DNA from: CAYQJS01 sp964417895
Lineage (GTDB): Bacteria > Chloroflexota > UBA6077 > SHYK01
Direction of reading: 5' to 3'
Length of the DNA stretch: 55,027 nt
Assembly (NCBI GenBank): GCA_964417895.1
Contig: CAYQJS010000038.1
Coordinates: 1-55,027 of the forward strand
In this document: one piece after another, positions 48,649 to 55,027 of the stretch
Position numbering within the stretch: the stretch's first letter is position 1
How the letters are laid out: every line of letters begins with the position of its first letter
Program-made: the position numbers and the translations under genes
Notes under the pieces: model-generated
What the model was told of the DNA's origin: nothing
What the model saw: only the letters and a program-made list of their open reading frames with translations
Databases searched by the model: none

Positions 48649-49038
48649 ATGGCCAACCGCTCCTGGGACTGGCTGAACCAGGCGAACAGTGACCTGGAGC
48701 AAGCCGAGGACTCGCAGCGCGGGGGGCACCATGAGTGGGCCTGCTTCGCTGCGCAGCAAGCGGCCGAAAAAGCGGTCAAGGCCTTGCATTTGCACCTGGG
48801 ACAGGAGGCGTGGGGCCACGTCGTGGCGGTGTTGCTGCGCGACCTCCCACCAGAGGCCGCGGTCCCCGAAGCTCTGATCGACAGAGCCCGCGTCCTTGAC
48901 AATTTCTACATCCCGAGCCGATACCCTAACAGCCACCCGGAAGGTGCCCCATTCCAGCACTATGGACCTCTCCAGAGTGAGGATGCCATTCGCCATGCCC
49001 GTGCGATCCTTGACTTCACGCGTTCTCAAATGGCCTGA
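48649..49038 (+). CDS. HEPN-domain toxin (type VII HepT-like)
   Basis: 129 residues. Helix 1 is SWDWLNQANSDLEQAEDS, followed by WACFAAQQAAEKAVKALHLHLG, both typical of HEPN. The ribonuclease motif Rx4-6H is present as RYPNSH. HEPN toxins of this class cleave RNA and are blocked by the partner nucleotidyltransferase, which adds nucleotides to the toxin. The gene overlaps the start of the nucleotidyltransferase gene. All key residues are present. Confidence 0.9.
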   Translation: MANRSWDWLNQANSDLEQAEDSQRGGHHEWACFAAQQAAEKAVKALHLHLGQEAWGHVVAVLLRDLPPEAAVPEALIDRARVLDNFYIPSRYPNSHPEGAPFQHYGPLQSEDAIRHARAILDFTRSQMA

Positions 49039-49753
49039 CGCTCAGAGCGTGCACCTGGCCGTGCGCGAGTGGGCACGCCGCGTCGCCCGCGAGAGTTCGG
49101 ACGTTCTGAGGATTGGCTACTTCGGGTCCTATGCGCGAGGGGACTGGGGCGTGGGGAGCGACGTGGACCTCGTCATCATTGTGCGAGGCTCGGGGCTGCC
49201 CTTCGAGCGGCGCGCAACGGCGTGGGATGCCACGCGTCTGCCTGTGCCGGCTGACGTGGTGGTCTACACAGAGGAGGAATGGGAGGGCCTGACGGTCCAG
49301 GGCGGCTTCTGCGGCAGCGTCATGCGGGAGGCCGTGTGGGTCTATCCCGATGAGAACCCGGAGGTCGTGTTAGAAGCCGTCTCGCGCCGCCCCGGGTCCG
49401 GGCCAGGCCAGTGGGTCTTCGGGTGGGACGTGCGCAACGTCGGCCAGGTTCCGCTGACCTTGGTTCAGGCGTGGCAGCCCCACGGTCAGTTCCGCGGCCC
49501 GCGCACCGAGCTGCACTCGCGCCCCGAGGTCTTTCCTGGCGCCACGGCGCGAGTCGACCTCTCGGTCGCTTGCGCCGAGCCACCGGGGGCCGTCGTGGAG
49601 AACGCCTTCCTCATCCTCACCTTGGAGTGGCGACGTGAAACCTGGCGCATCCTGGCCCGTCTGAGAATCACAGTCGACGCCGCGGGGGTGCCGGATCCCA
49701 CGACGGAAGACATCAGCGTGCAGCGGATCGGCTTCTCAGTGCAGGGGCAGTAG
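49010..49753 (+). CDS. MNT-type nucleotidyltransferase antitoxin fused to an extra beta-rich domain
   Basis: 247 residues from TTG 49010 inside the HEPN gene; a GTG at 49001 is also possible. Residues 1-115 form a minimal nucleotidyltransferase with GSYARGDWGVGSDVDL, an exact GSx10DxD motif. MntA antitoxins end about there. This one continues without a stop for about 125 more residues. Features are FGWDVRNVGQVPLTLVQAW, PPGAVVENAFLILTLEW and WRILARLRITVD, a probable immunoglobulin-like beta-sandwich. The extra part might be a separate gene fused by loss of a stop. Its role is unknown. Confidence 0.82.
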   Translation: MTSRVLKWPDAQSVHLAVREWARRVARESSDVLRIGYFGSYARGDWGVGSDVDLVIIVRGSGLPFERRATAWDATRLPVPADVVVYTEEEWEGLTVQGGFCGSVMREAVWVYPDENPEVVLEAVSRRPGSGPGQWVFGWDVRNVGQVPLTLVQAWQPHGQFRGPRTELHSRPEVFPGATARVDLSVACAEPPGAVVENAFLILTLEWRRETWRILARLRITVDAAGVPDPTTEDISVQRIGFSVQGQ

Positions 49754-49871
49754 AATACGCCAGCCAACTCTTTAGCCGAGGACGCCAGTGAACGACGACG
49801 ACCGCTACGTCATGCAGCGGATGCGCGGCTGACACAGCAACTGAAGCGGTGACTTCGAGGAGACCACGGGT

Positions 49872-50003
49872 ATGGTCTCGAACGTGTTGAAGATGTCCGC
49901 CCAGCAGCTCGTGGAGACGCTGGCTCGTTTCCGCGCGCAGTACGCCGACGACCCGGAATACCAGGAGCTGCGGGCGCGCTTTCCTGAAGACTGGCCCATG
50001 TAG
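49872..50003 (+). CDS. Small 43-residue protein
   Basis: ATG 49872 has AGGAG 10 nt upstream. The product (…MSAQQLVETLARFRAQY, then DDPEYQELRARFPEDWPM) is helical, charged and coherent in codon use. I know no function. A 14-codon frame just before it (GTG 49788 to TGA 49832, starting VNDDDRYVMQRMRG) looks like a truncated gene start. The stop is 9 bp from the stop of the convergent gene. Confidence 0.5.
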   Translation: MVSNVLKMSAQQLVETLARFRAQYADDPEYQELRARFPEDWPM

Positions 50004-50012
50004 TTGGCGCCC

Positions 50013-50801
50013 TCACCCCAGCCCTCTCCCAGAGGGAGAGGGAGCACGGAGCCGCACCGTCGGCTGGCGTAGCTTGAGCGGAGCCGTCCCCTCCCAGAAC
50101 TCCCGTCGTCCGGTGATGGCCTGAACGTGGCCGTCCCATTCCAGCGTGAAGGCCGTGATACCCAGCTTGGCGGCACGACGCACTCGCTCCTGGGTCGTGT
50201 CGTCGGTCGCGAAGGTGCGTAACGCCTCGATCTGCCGCGACCCGTGGCCGACATCCTGCTCGGCGTGGATGCGATAGGTCTCCGCTGCTCGCGGCGAGAA
50301 GCCGTAGAAGCCCGTGAGCTCACGGTACGCCTTGCTGGCCACGCCCTCCGGCCCGCCGTGCTGGCTCTCGACGAAGCTGAGCATGGCGAGCCCTTCCAGG
50401 GCAGAGCGCCGCTGGCAGCAGCCGATGATGGTCTCGATGGCCGCCAGCGTGCCCGGCGCGGGCTCGGCCTCGTCGGCCTCCTCGCGTGTAATCCCACCCT
50501 CTTCGAGGAACTGGAGCACGATATCGACGTGCGTTCGCGGGCCCGACAGCTCCTCCATGAAGTTCTCCATGACCACGTCCATCAGTCCGTACAACTTCTC
50601 GGCCACCGCGTTCACGGCGATGTACCCGAAATAGATGGGGTTCGTGCGCACCCGCAGGTAGTGCTGCACTTCCCCGCGGATGATCTCCTCCGGGGTCCAG
50701 CGATGCTGAATGATTCCCTGGAACCACGGATGCTGCTCCATAGGGACCTCGTCAGCGTAGCTCCACAGCTCAGCGATGAAATCGTCGGGGGACATGGGCA
50801 T
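50013..50801 (-). CDS. PqqC/TENA-like iron-containing redox enzyme family protein
   Basis: 262 residues. ATG 50801 has GGAGGTG upstream; the frame stays open further, antisense to the ThDP gene, without another good site. The heme-oxygenase fold is clear: EIIRGEVQHYLRVRTNPIYF, GLAMLSFVESQHGG, YGFSPRAAETYRIHAEQDVGHGS. The Glu and His spacing (EVQHY, ESQH, HAEQDVGH) suits a diiron site. The substrate is unknown. The last 12 residues (RAPSPSGRGLG) are encoded by a CCCTCTCCC hairpin. It is divergent from the ThDP enzyme gene. Confidence 0.82.
   Translation of the reverse strand: MPMSPDDFIAELWSYADEVPMEQHPWFQGIIQHRWTPEEIIRGEVQHYLRVRTNPIYFGYIAVNAVAEKLYGLMDVVMENFMEELSGPRTHVDIVLQFLEEGGITREEADEAEPAPGTLAAIETIIGCCQRRSALEGLAMLSFVESQHGGPEGVASKAYRELTGFYGFSPRAAETYRIHAEQDVGHGSRQIEALRTFATDDTTQERVRRAAKLGITAFTLEWDGHVQAITGRREFWEGTAPLKLRQPTVRLRAPSPSGRGLG
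50022..50042. repeat. CCCTCTCCC hairpin at the 3' end of the minus-strand gene
   Basis: CCCTCTCCCagaGGGAGAGGG encodes the C-terminal tail of the PqqC-like protein. It lies between two convergent stops. Confidence 0.65.
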
Positions 50802-50906
50802 GGCGGCACCTCCGTGTGTTGAGCATACGAGTGCCCGGCGGACTGTTTCAATGGTGTACCCTGTTCCGAAGCTACCGACCTCGATCTCTTTATCTGGAGG
50901 CTCTGT

Positions 50907-52643
50907 ATGCCCAAAGCGCAGTACGGGTCCGACGTCGTCGTCGACATGATGCAGCGGTTCGGCATTCCCTATGCGTCGCTCAACCCTGGCTCGAGCTTTC
51001 GCGGCCTGCACGACTCCATCGTGACGTACGGCGGCAACAACCCGCAGATCATCACCTGCCCCCATGAAGAGCTTGCTGTCCAGGTCGCGCACGGCTATGC
51101 GCGGGTGACGGGCAAGCCCATGGTGGCCATCGTCCATGACGTGGTGGGGTTGCTCCACTGCGCCATGGCCATCTATTACGCCCACCTGGACCGCGCGCCG
51201 GTGATCATCATGGGCGGGACCGGCCCCATGGACACCTCCCGCCGCCGACCCCACATCGACTGGACCCACACAGCTCTCGTCCAGGGAAACGCGGTGCGCG
51301 ACTACGTGCGCTGGGATGACCAGGCCTACTCGGTCGACGGGGTTCCCGACTCGTTCGCGCGTGGGTATCGCATTGCGCAGACTCACCCGCAGGGGCCCGT
51401 CTACCTGTGCTGGGATGCAGCCCTCCAGGAGGACCCGCTCGACCATGATGTGCCCCTCATTGACCCGGAGCGGGCGCAGCCTCCGGCGCCCATCATGGGG
51501 GATCCGGCGGCCCTGGCGAAGGCCGCGGACATCCTGGTGAAGGCGGAGATGCCCGTGATCATCACCGAGTACACGGGCCGCACAGAGGCCGGATACAGCG
51601 CCTTGCTGGACCTGGCAGAGGCGCTGGGCGCCGCGGTGGTCGACTGGCACGGGCGCCAGAACTTCCCGAACACGCATCCCCTCTCGATCGGCGACACCAG
51701 TGTGATCCGGCGGGCTGATGTCGTGCTCGCCCTCGATCTCTCAGACCTGGCGAGCCCACTCACAGAGCTTGATCGCGTCACGCGGCGCACGGTCCCCGTT
51801 ACGCCGGCGGGCTGCAAGATCATCGACATCGGCTTCCGCGATATGCGCGCCAACGGGTGGAGCCAGGAATTCCAGAAGTTCTACGAGGTCGACCTGTTCA
51901 TCCACGGCGATACCAGCACCACATTGCCCGCGCTAAGCAAGCTCGTCCAGGAGCGCGTGCTGAATGACAAGGCGCAGGCGGAGCGTGTGTGGAATCGTTC
52001 TCGCGACCTGCACCGCATCCACGACGAGACCCATGCGAGGTGGAACGAGGAGGCCAAGCGTGACTGGGACGCTTCGCCTGTCAGCGTCCCACGACTCTCC
52101 ATGGAGATCCGCGACGCGATCCAGGGCGAGGACTGGGTGCTGTGCGCGAACCCGCTCCGCGACACCGCGCACCGCTACTGGCAGATGGACAGGTGGGGTC
52201 GGCATACCGGCGACGACCTGGGGACGGCGACGCAGATCGGAATGAACCTCGGCGTCGCTCTCGCCCATCGAGGCTCTGGCAAGCTGGTGATGGCCATTCA
52301 GACCGACGGCGACCTCATGTTCGACGTGGGCGCCCTGTGGATCGCCGCCCACGACCGGATTCCCATCCTCCTGGTCACGTACAACAACCGTGCCTACTAC
52401 AACGACTGGGAGCACCAGATCCGCATGGCGCAGGTGCGTGAGCGCGACGAGCAGCTGGCCTACATCGGGCAGGAGATCGACAACCCTGCGCCGGACTTCG
52501 CAGCCATCGCCAGGGGCTTCGGCTGGTTCGGCGAAGGCCCCATTGACAAGGGGAAGGACATTGGCCCCGCCATCAAGCGCGCTATCGAGCGTGTCAAGGC
52601 CGGCCAGCCGGCGCTCGTGGACGTGGTGACCCAGTTCAGATAG
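50907..52643 (+). CDS. Thiamine diphosphate-dependent enzyme (acetolactate synthase/benzoylformate decarboxylase-like)
   Basis: 578 residues with GGAGG before ATG 50907. The N-terminal ThDP_N domain has the activating Glu in CPHEELAVQVAHGYARVTGKP. The central domain includes PVIITEYTGRTEAGY. The C-terminal domain has the ThDP/Mg motif starting QTDGDLMFDVGALW and ending NNRAYYND. Family members decarboxylate or carboligate 2-oxo acids. No acetolactate synthase small subunit is near, which favours a decarboxylase of an aryl or alkyl 2-oxo acid (inference). Confidence 0.9.
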   Translation: MPKAQYGSDVVVDMMQRFGIPYASLNPGSSFRGLHDSIVTYGGNNPQIITCPHEELAVQVAHGYARVTGKPMVAIVHDVVGLLHCAMAIYYAHLDRAPVIIMGGTGPMDTSRRRPHIDWTHTALVQGNAVRDYVRWDDQAYSVDGVPDSFARGYRIAQTHPQGPVYLCWDAALQEDPLDHDVPLIDPERAQPPAPIMGDPAALAKAADILVKAEMPVIITEYTGRTEAGYSALLDLAEALGAAVVDWHGRQNFPNTHPLSIGDTSVIRRADVVLALDLSDLASPLTELDRVTRRTVPVTPAGCKIIDIGFRDMRANGWSQEFQKFYEVDLFIHGDTSTTLPALSKLVQERVLNDKAQAERVWNRSRDLHRIHDETHARWNEEAKRDWDASPVSVPRLSMEIRDAIQGEDWVLCANPLRDTAHRYWQMDRWGRHTGDDLGTATQIGMNLGVALAHRGSGKLVMAIQTDGDLMFDVGALWIAAHDRIPILLVTYNNRAYYNDWEHQIRMAQVRERDEQLAYIGQEIDNPAPDFAAIARGFGWFGEGPIDKGKDIGPAIKRAIERVKAGQPALVDVVTQFR

Positions 52644-52654
52644 GTGGGGTTGTG

Positions 52655-53026
52655 ATGGCTTCTCCACGCAGCCGACGCCGTAAGAGGCCGTGGGAGAGGA
52701 AGCTGCCAATTCGCTCCGGGCCTCCGGAGCCGATGCTATTGGACGACGCGCTGGACCGCTTCGATGGAGAGTGGATTGTCTTCCACATCTTGCGACCCGA
52801 CGACGAGACCGTAAACCACGAGGGAGTAGTGGTCGCGCATGGCGGTCCGGAGAAGCCCATGAGAGAGATAGCCGCCTCTATCTGGACCGGGCAGCCGGAT
52901 GTTCGATTAGTCGTCCAGTACTCCACTGGCCGCCCCATCCGAACAGGCGCCGAGCTACGCCGGGCCATTGACGAGTACTTCGAAACGCACGATTATGACG
53001 AATGGTACGATGTTTGGCGGCGGTGA
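52655..53026 (+). CDS. Hypothetical protein, DUF5678-like region
   Basis: 123 residues from ATG 52655 with AGGTGGGG upstream. The N-terminus is basic (SRRRKRPWERK). A central LDRFDGEWIVFHILRPDDE and GVVVAHGGPEKPMREI resemble the short W/G motif of DUF5678-type proteins. The next gene, a retropepsin-like protein, overlaps its end by 17 nt, so the two are coupled. The function is unknown. Confidence 0.65.
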   Translation: MASPRSRRRKRPWERKLPIRSGPPEPMLLDDALDRFDGEWIVFHILRPDDETVNHEGVVVAHGGPEKPMREIAASIWTGQPDVRLVVQYSTGRPIRTGAELRRAIDEYFETHDYDEWYDVWRR

Positions 53027-53393
53027 GCGGGTTGTACCACTTCGGCTGCACTCTCGTCTGTTCTGGTTGTTGCTGGTCGTTTCCGTTCCCGGAGGAAGTG
53101 ACCTCCGGCTCGTTCTCGACTCCGGTACCGTCACTTCGGCGGTTAAAGAGACGGTATTGAATGAACTACTGGCACACGGTCGGGCCACGCAGGTGGGAAG
53201 GCACCGCTATCTTCTACACGATCTCGCCGTCTCAGGAGTCCCGCTGCCAGACATGCCGGTGAGAGTTGGGGGTCGCACCGAGGAAATCGATGCCGACGGA
53301 CTTGTCGGGCTGGACTATCTGGCACAATTCGAGCGTGTATGCGTCGACATCCCCTCGTTAAGGCTCACCCTGACCTTCCCATCGATCGCTTGA
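53010..53393 (+). CDS. Retropepsin-like aspartyl protease-fold protein
   Basis: 127 residues from ATG 53010. The single aspartyl-protease signature is LRLVLDSGTVTSAV, where Asp-Ser-Gly-Thr replaces the usual DTG/DSG. The flap-like MPVRVGGRTEEIDADGLVGLDYLAQF ends in the hydrophobic-hydrophobic-Gly pattern (LVGLDYL). Bacterial members act as homodimers on peptides, but their targets are mostly unknown. It is probably cotranslated with the preceding gene. Confidence 0.72.
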   Translation: MFGGGERVVPLRLHSRLFWLLLVVSVPGGSDLRLVLDSGTVTSAVKETVLNELLAHGRATQVGRHRYLLHDLAVSGVPLPDMPVRVGGRTEEIDADGLVGLDYLAQFERVCVDIPSLRLTLTFPSIA

Positions 53394-53421
53394 GCGTAGT
53401 ATCCGACCCACTGGGTCACCC

Positions 53422-53691
53422 ATGAGTCCGGCCGAGTTCGAGGAGATGGAGCGGCGCGTCGCAGACCGGGACGCCGCGGCCTTCTCGGCGCTCGAGGACG
53501 CCTACACGAACCTCGTGCGGCACTTCGTGTTCACCAAGGTCGGCAGCCTGGCGCGGGCGAGGCACATCACCGAGCACGTGTTCGAGCGCGCATGGGAGCA
53601 CATCGACCGCTACCCATGGCGCGACTTCTCGTTCCACGTCTGGATTCTTCGGATCGCGCGGGACGAGATCGACGAGGCAGAGAACAACTGA
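53422..53691 (+). CDS. Sigma-70 region 2-only protein (truncated ECF sigma-like)
   Basis: 89 residues. The sequence DAAAFSALEDAYTNLVRHFVF, the ITEHVFERAWEHID helix and the W-containing end FHVWILRIARDEIDE match ECF region 2, which contacts the -10 element and core polymerase. The stop follows at once, so region 4 (the -35-binding domain) is absent. No region 4 is seen downstream in any frame. It may be a remnant or an independent small protein. Confidence 0.65.
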   Translation: MSPAEFEEMERRVADRDAAAFSALEDAYTNLVRHFVFTKVGSLARARHITEHVFERAWEHIDRYPWRDFSFHVWILRIARDEIDEAENN

Positions 53692-53775
53692 CCTGGCGCT
53701 GATAGTGAGCCCGTCCGTCCACGAGCCCGTCGAGGGACGGGCTGGTGGACGAGCGGCGCTTCCCCGCTGGGAAAG

Positions 53776-54879
53776 CTACAGCGGCGTGAAGGTTGACGTC
53801 ACGGTCTGGTGGCCGTCGCCCTCATCGTAGCCGGCCTCTCGGTAGAGCCCGACCGCTTTCAGCACCGGGGAATCGTTCATCGAGAACAGAATCGCATCCT
53901 CGGACTGCGAGCCGTTCGCATGCTCGTGCGCGGACCAGCTTGGCACGCAGAAGATGTCGCCGCTCGTCCAGTCGAAGCGCTGGCCGTTGATGACGGTCGA
54001 CCCCCTCCCCCGAGCCACGTTGTAAATCACGCTGCCGGTGTGGCGATGCGCCTGGGTCCGCTCGCCCGGGCGCAGCATCTGGATCCAGCAGTCGATGGTG
54101 GGCATCACGGCGCCCCCGGTGAAGGGGTTGGTGTACTGGAGCGCCATACCGTCGTAGGGACTGCCGTCTCGGTCCGCCAGTTGTGCCAGCCGTTCCTCGG
54201 TCTCGGCCCAGCGGTACCGCAGCAACGGCGAGTTGGCGTTGGAAGGCCGCTCCCCGGCCGGCACGAGCACCCCACCGCCGTAACGGCGCATGGACTCGTC
54301 CCTCGGCGCGGAAGCCTTCTGCAGCGTCTCCGGGTACTCCTCCTGGAAGTTGGCCGAGAGACTGTAGACCAACGGCACGTCGAGCCCATCCATCCAGATC
54401 ATTGGCTCCTCGTGTTCGCTGAGGTGGCCGTGCCAGTACCAGCCGGGCGTGAGCAGGAGGTCGCCGGGCTCCATCGACTCGGGCTCGCCGTTGACCACCG
54501 TGCACGCGCCCTCGCCCTCTTTGATGAATCGAAGCGCCGCCATCGTGTGGCGATGGGATGGGGCGACCTCGTTGCCGTAGATGAACTGGACGGCCGCCAC
54601 CAGCGTCTCCGTGGTCCCCATCGCCGGCGGCGCGAGCCCCGGGTTCTGGAGAGTGAGCGCGCGGCGTTCGGCGCCCTCACGCCCGACGGGGATGAGGCTG
54701 GCCGCCTCGAACATGCGCTCGCGCAGGTGCTGCCAGCGCCACAGATGCGGCCGGCTACGCGGTCGCGGCTCGTTCATGCGCGGGCCATCGCGACCGCTCA
54801 TCCACAATGGCCGCAGGTTCTCCTCCAGGACCATGTCTTCGAACCGTGCGAGTTCGACTTTTCCGGTGTCGATGGCCAT
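53776..54879 (-). CDS. Gentisate 1,2-dioxygenase-like bicupin
   Basis: 367 residues with GGAGG before ATG 54879. The family start LWMSGRDGP is preceded by an acidic helix, and the HLWRWQHLRERMFEA region is characteristic. Cupin 1 has the HxH in VAPSHRHTMAALRFI and a late GWYWHGHLSEH. Cupin 2 has QAHRHTGSVIYNV and PSWSAHEHANG. Both HxH pairs are kept. Gentisate and related dioxygenases cleave 1,2-dihydroxy or salicylate-type rings with Fe(II). The exact substrate is not decided by the sequence. Confidence 0.87.
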   Translation of the reverse strand: MAIDTGKVELARFEDMVLEENLRPLWMSGRDGPRMNEPRPRSRPHLWRWQHLRERMFEAASLIPVGREGAERRALTLQNPGLAPPAMGTTETLVAAVQFIYGNEVAPSHRHTMAALRFIKEGEGACTVVNGEPESMEPGDLLLTPGWYWHGHLSEHEEPMIWMDGLDVPLVYSLSANFQEEYPETLQKASAPRDESMRRYGGGVLVPAGERPSNANSPLLRYRWAETEERLAQLADRDGSPYDGMALQYTNPFTGGAVMPTIDCWIQMLRPGERTQAHRHTGSVIYNVARGRGSTVINGQRFDWTSGDIFCVPSWSAHEHANGSQSEDAILFSMNDSPVLKAVGLYREAGYDEGDGHQTVTSTFTPL

Positions 54880-54975
54880 CGGCTTCCTCCGTCAACTGTC
54901 AGCCGTAGCTTAGCAGTCGCCGCCACAGATTTCAGCCCTTTTGCTTGCCGGGATCGGCCGCTCAAAGCTGCCCGC

Positions 54976-54981
54976 TACAAT
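54976..54981 (+). promoter_or_regulatory. Promoter -10 element TACAAT and ribosome-binding site of a gene beyond the window
   Basis: TACAAT at 54976-54981 is followed by GGGAG at 55016-55020. A plus-strand gene probably starts just after the end of the window. Confidence 0.4.
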
Positions 54982-55027
54982 CCTGGCGCTGGCGTGGCGC
55001 GGGAAGCCGGCAAACGGGAGGACGAAC

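Noticed and set aside
50013..51677. A 554-residue frame extending the PqqC-like gene upstream
   Set aside because: The upstream part is antisense to the well-supported ThDP enzyme gene, and a strong ribosome-binding site marks the start at 50801.

Overview
This is a high-GC bacterial window with many GTG and TTG starts, short overlaps between genes, and an accessory-rich gene set. The mix of Uma2-family proteins, a DUF6933-like gene, HEPN/MNT pairs, solitary amidohydrolases, XDH/Cox-type molybdenum hydroxylases and dense GC-rich hairpin repeats points to a free-living, probably soil or marine Chloroflexota bacterium. That placement is inference from gene style; there is no rRNA or other marker gene in the window. 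No rRNA, tRNA or CRISPR array was seen.

Layout. 1-1400: the tail of an unknown gene, a well-formed attC-like integron site, a frameshifted DUF6933-like gene, half of a second attC-like site and an internally deleted Uma2 pseudogene. 1.5-10.2 kb: a peptide-type solute-binding lipoprotein, two heme-oxygenase/TENA-fold proteins, an SGNH hydrolase, an amidohydrolase/MFS pair and a class II aldolase. 10.2-16.4 kb: tandem repeats, a large alpha/beta hydrolase, an intact Uma2 protein, a VapBC pair, a small alpha/beta hydrolase and a bicupin. 16.6-25 kb: an MFS exporter, a lipoprotein, about 1 kb with no recognisable gene, a YacP-like NYN protein, a PAC2 protein, a VOC pseudogene, an M24 (creatinase-fold) protein and a minus-strand run OCD-LUD-cupin. 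25.2-31.6 kb: a MazEF-like pair, amidohydrolase-isochorismatase-amidohydrolase on plus, and an overlapping minus-strand operon SDR-HEPN-small protein-amidohydrolase in which the SDR and HEPN genes are broken.

31.7-47.6 kb is the functional core: a molybdenum-hydroxylase locus with one [2Fe-2S] subunit, one FAD subunit, a CoxG-like protein, three different molybdopterin large subunits, CoxD-like MoxR ATPase, CoxE-like VWA protein and XdhC, ending in an ornithine-cyclodeaminase-like protein. Large subunits 2 and 3 share two blocks that are base-for-base identical. 47.9-55 kb: an SDR, a HEPN-MNT (type VII) toxin-antitoxin pair whose antitoxin has an extra C-terminal domain, a third heme-oxygenase-fold protein, a ThDP enzyme, a retropepsin-like protein, a sigma region-2-only protein and a gentisate-dioxygenase-like bicupin. 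Taken together the genes look like a scavenging catabolic region for aromatic or heterocyclic compounds (inference).

The most unusual signal is a set of miniature elements made of two inverted arms, each built from tandem 7-bp words. The words differ between copies but the architecture is constant. Some are intergenic, but four sit in frame inside molybdenum-hydroxylase genes. Two of those are present in one large-subunit paralogue and absent from the other, so they are insertions. Two further hairpin repeat families also supply protein tails, a start codon region and an in-frame insertion in XdhC.
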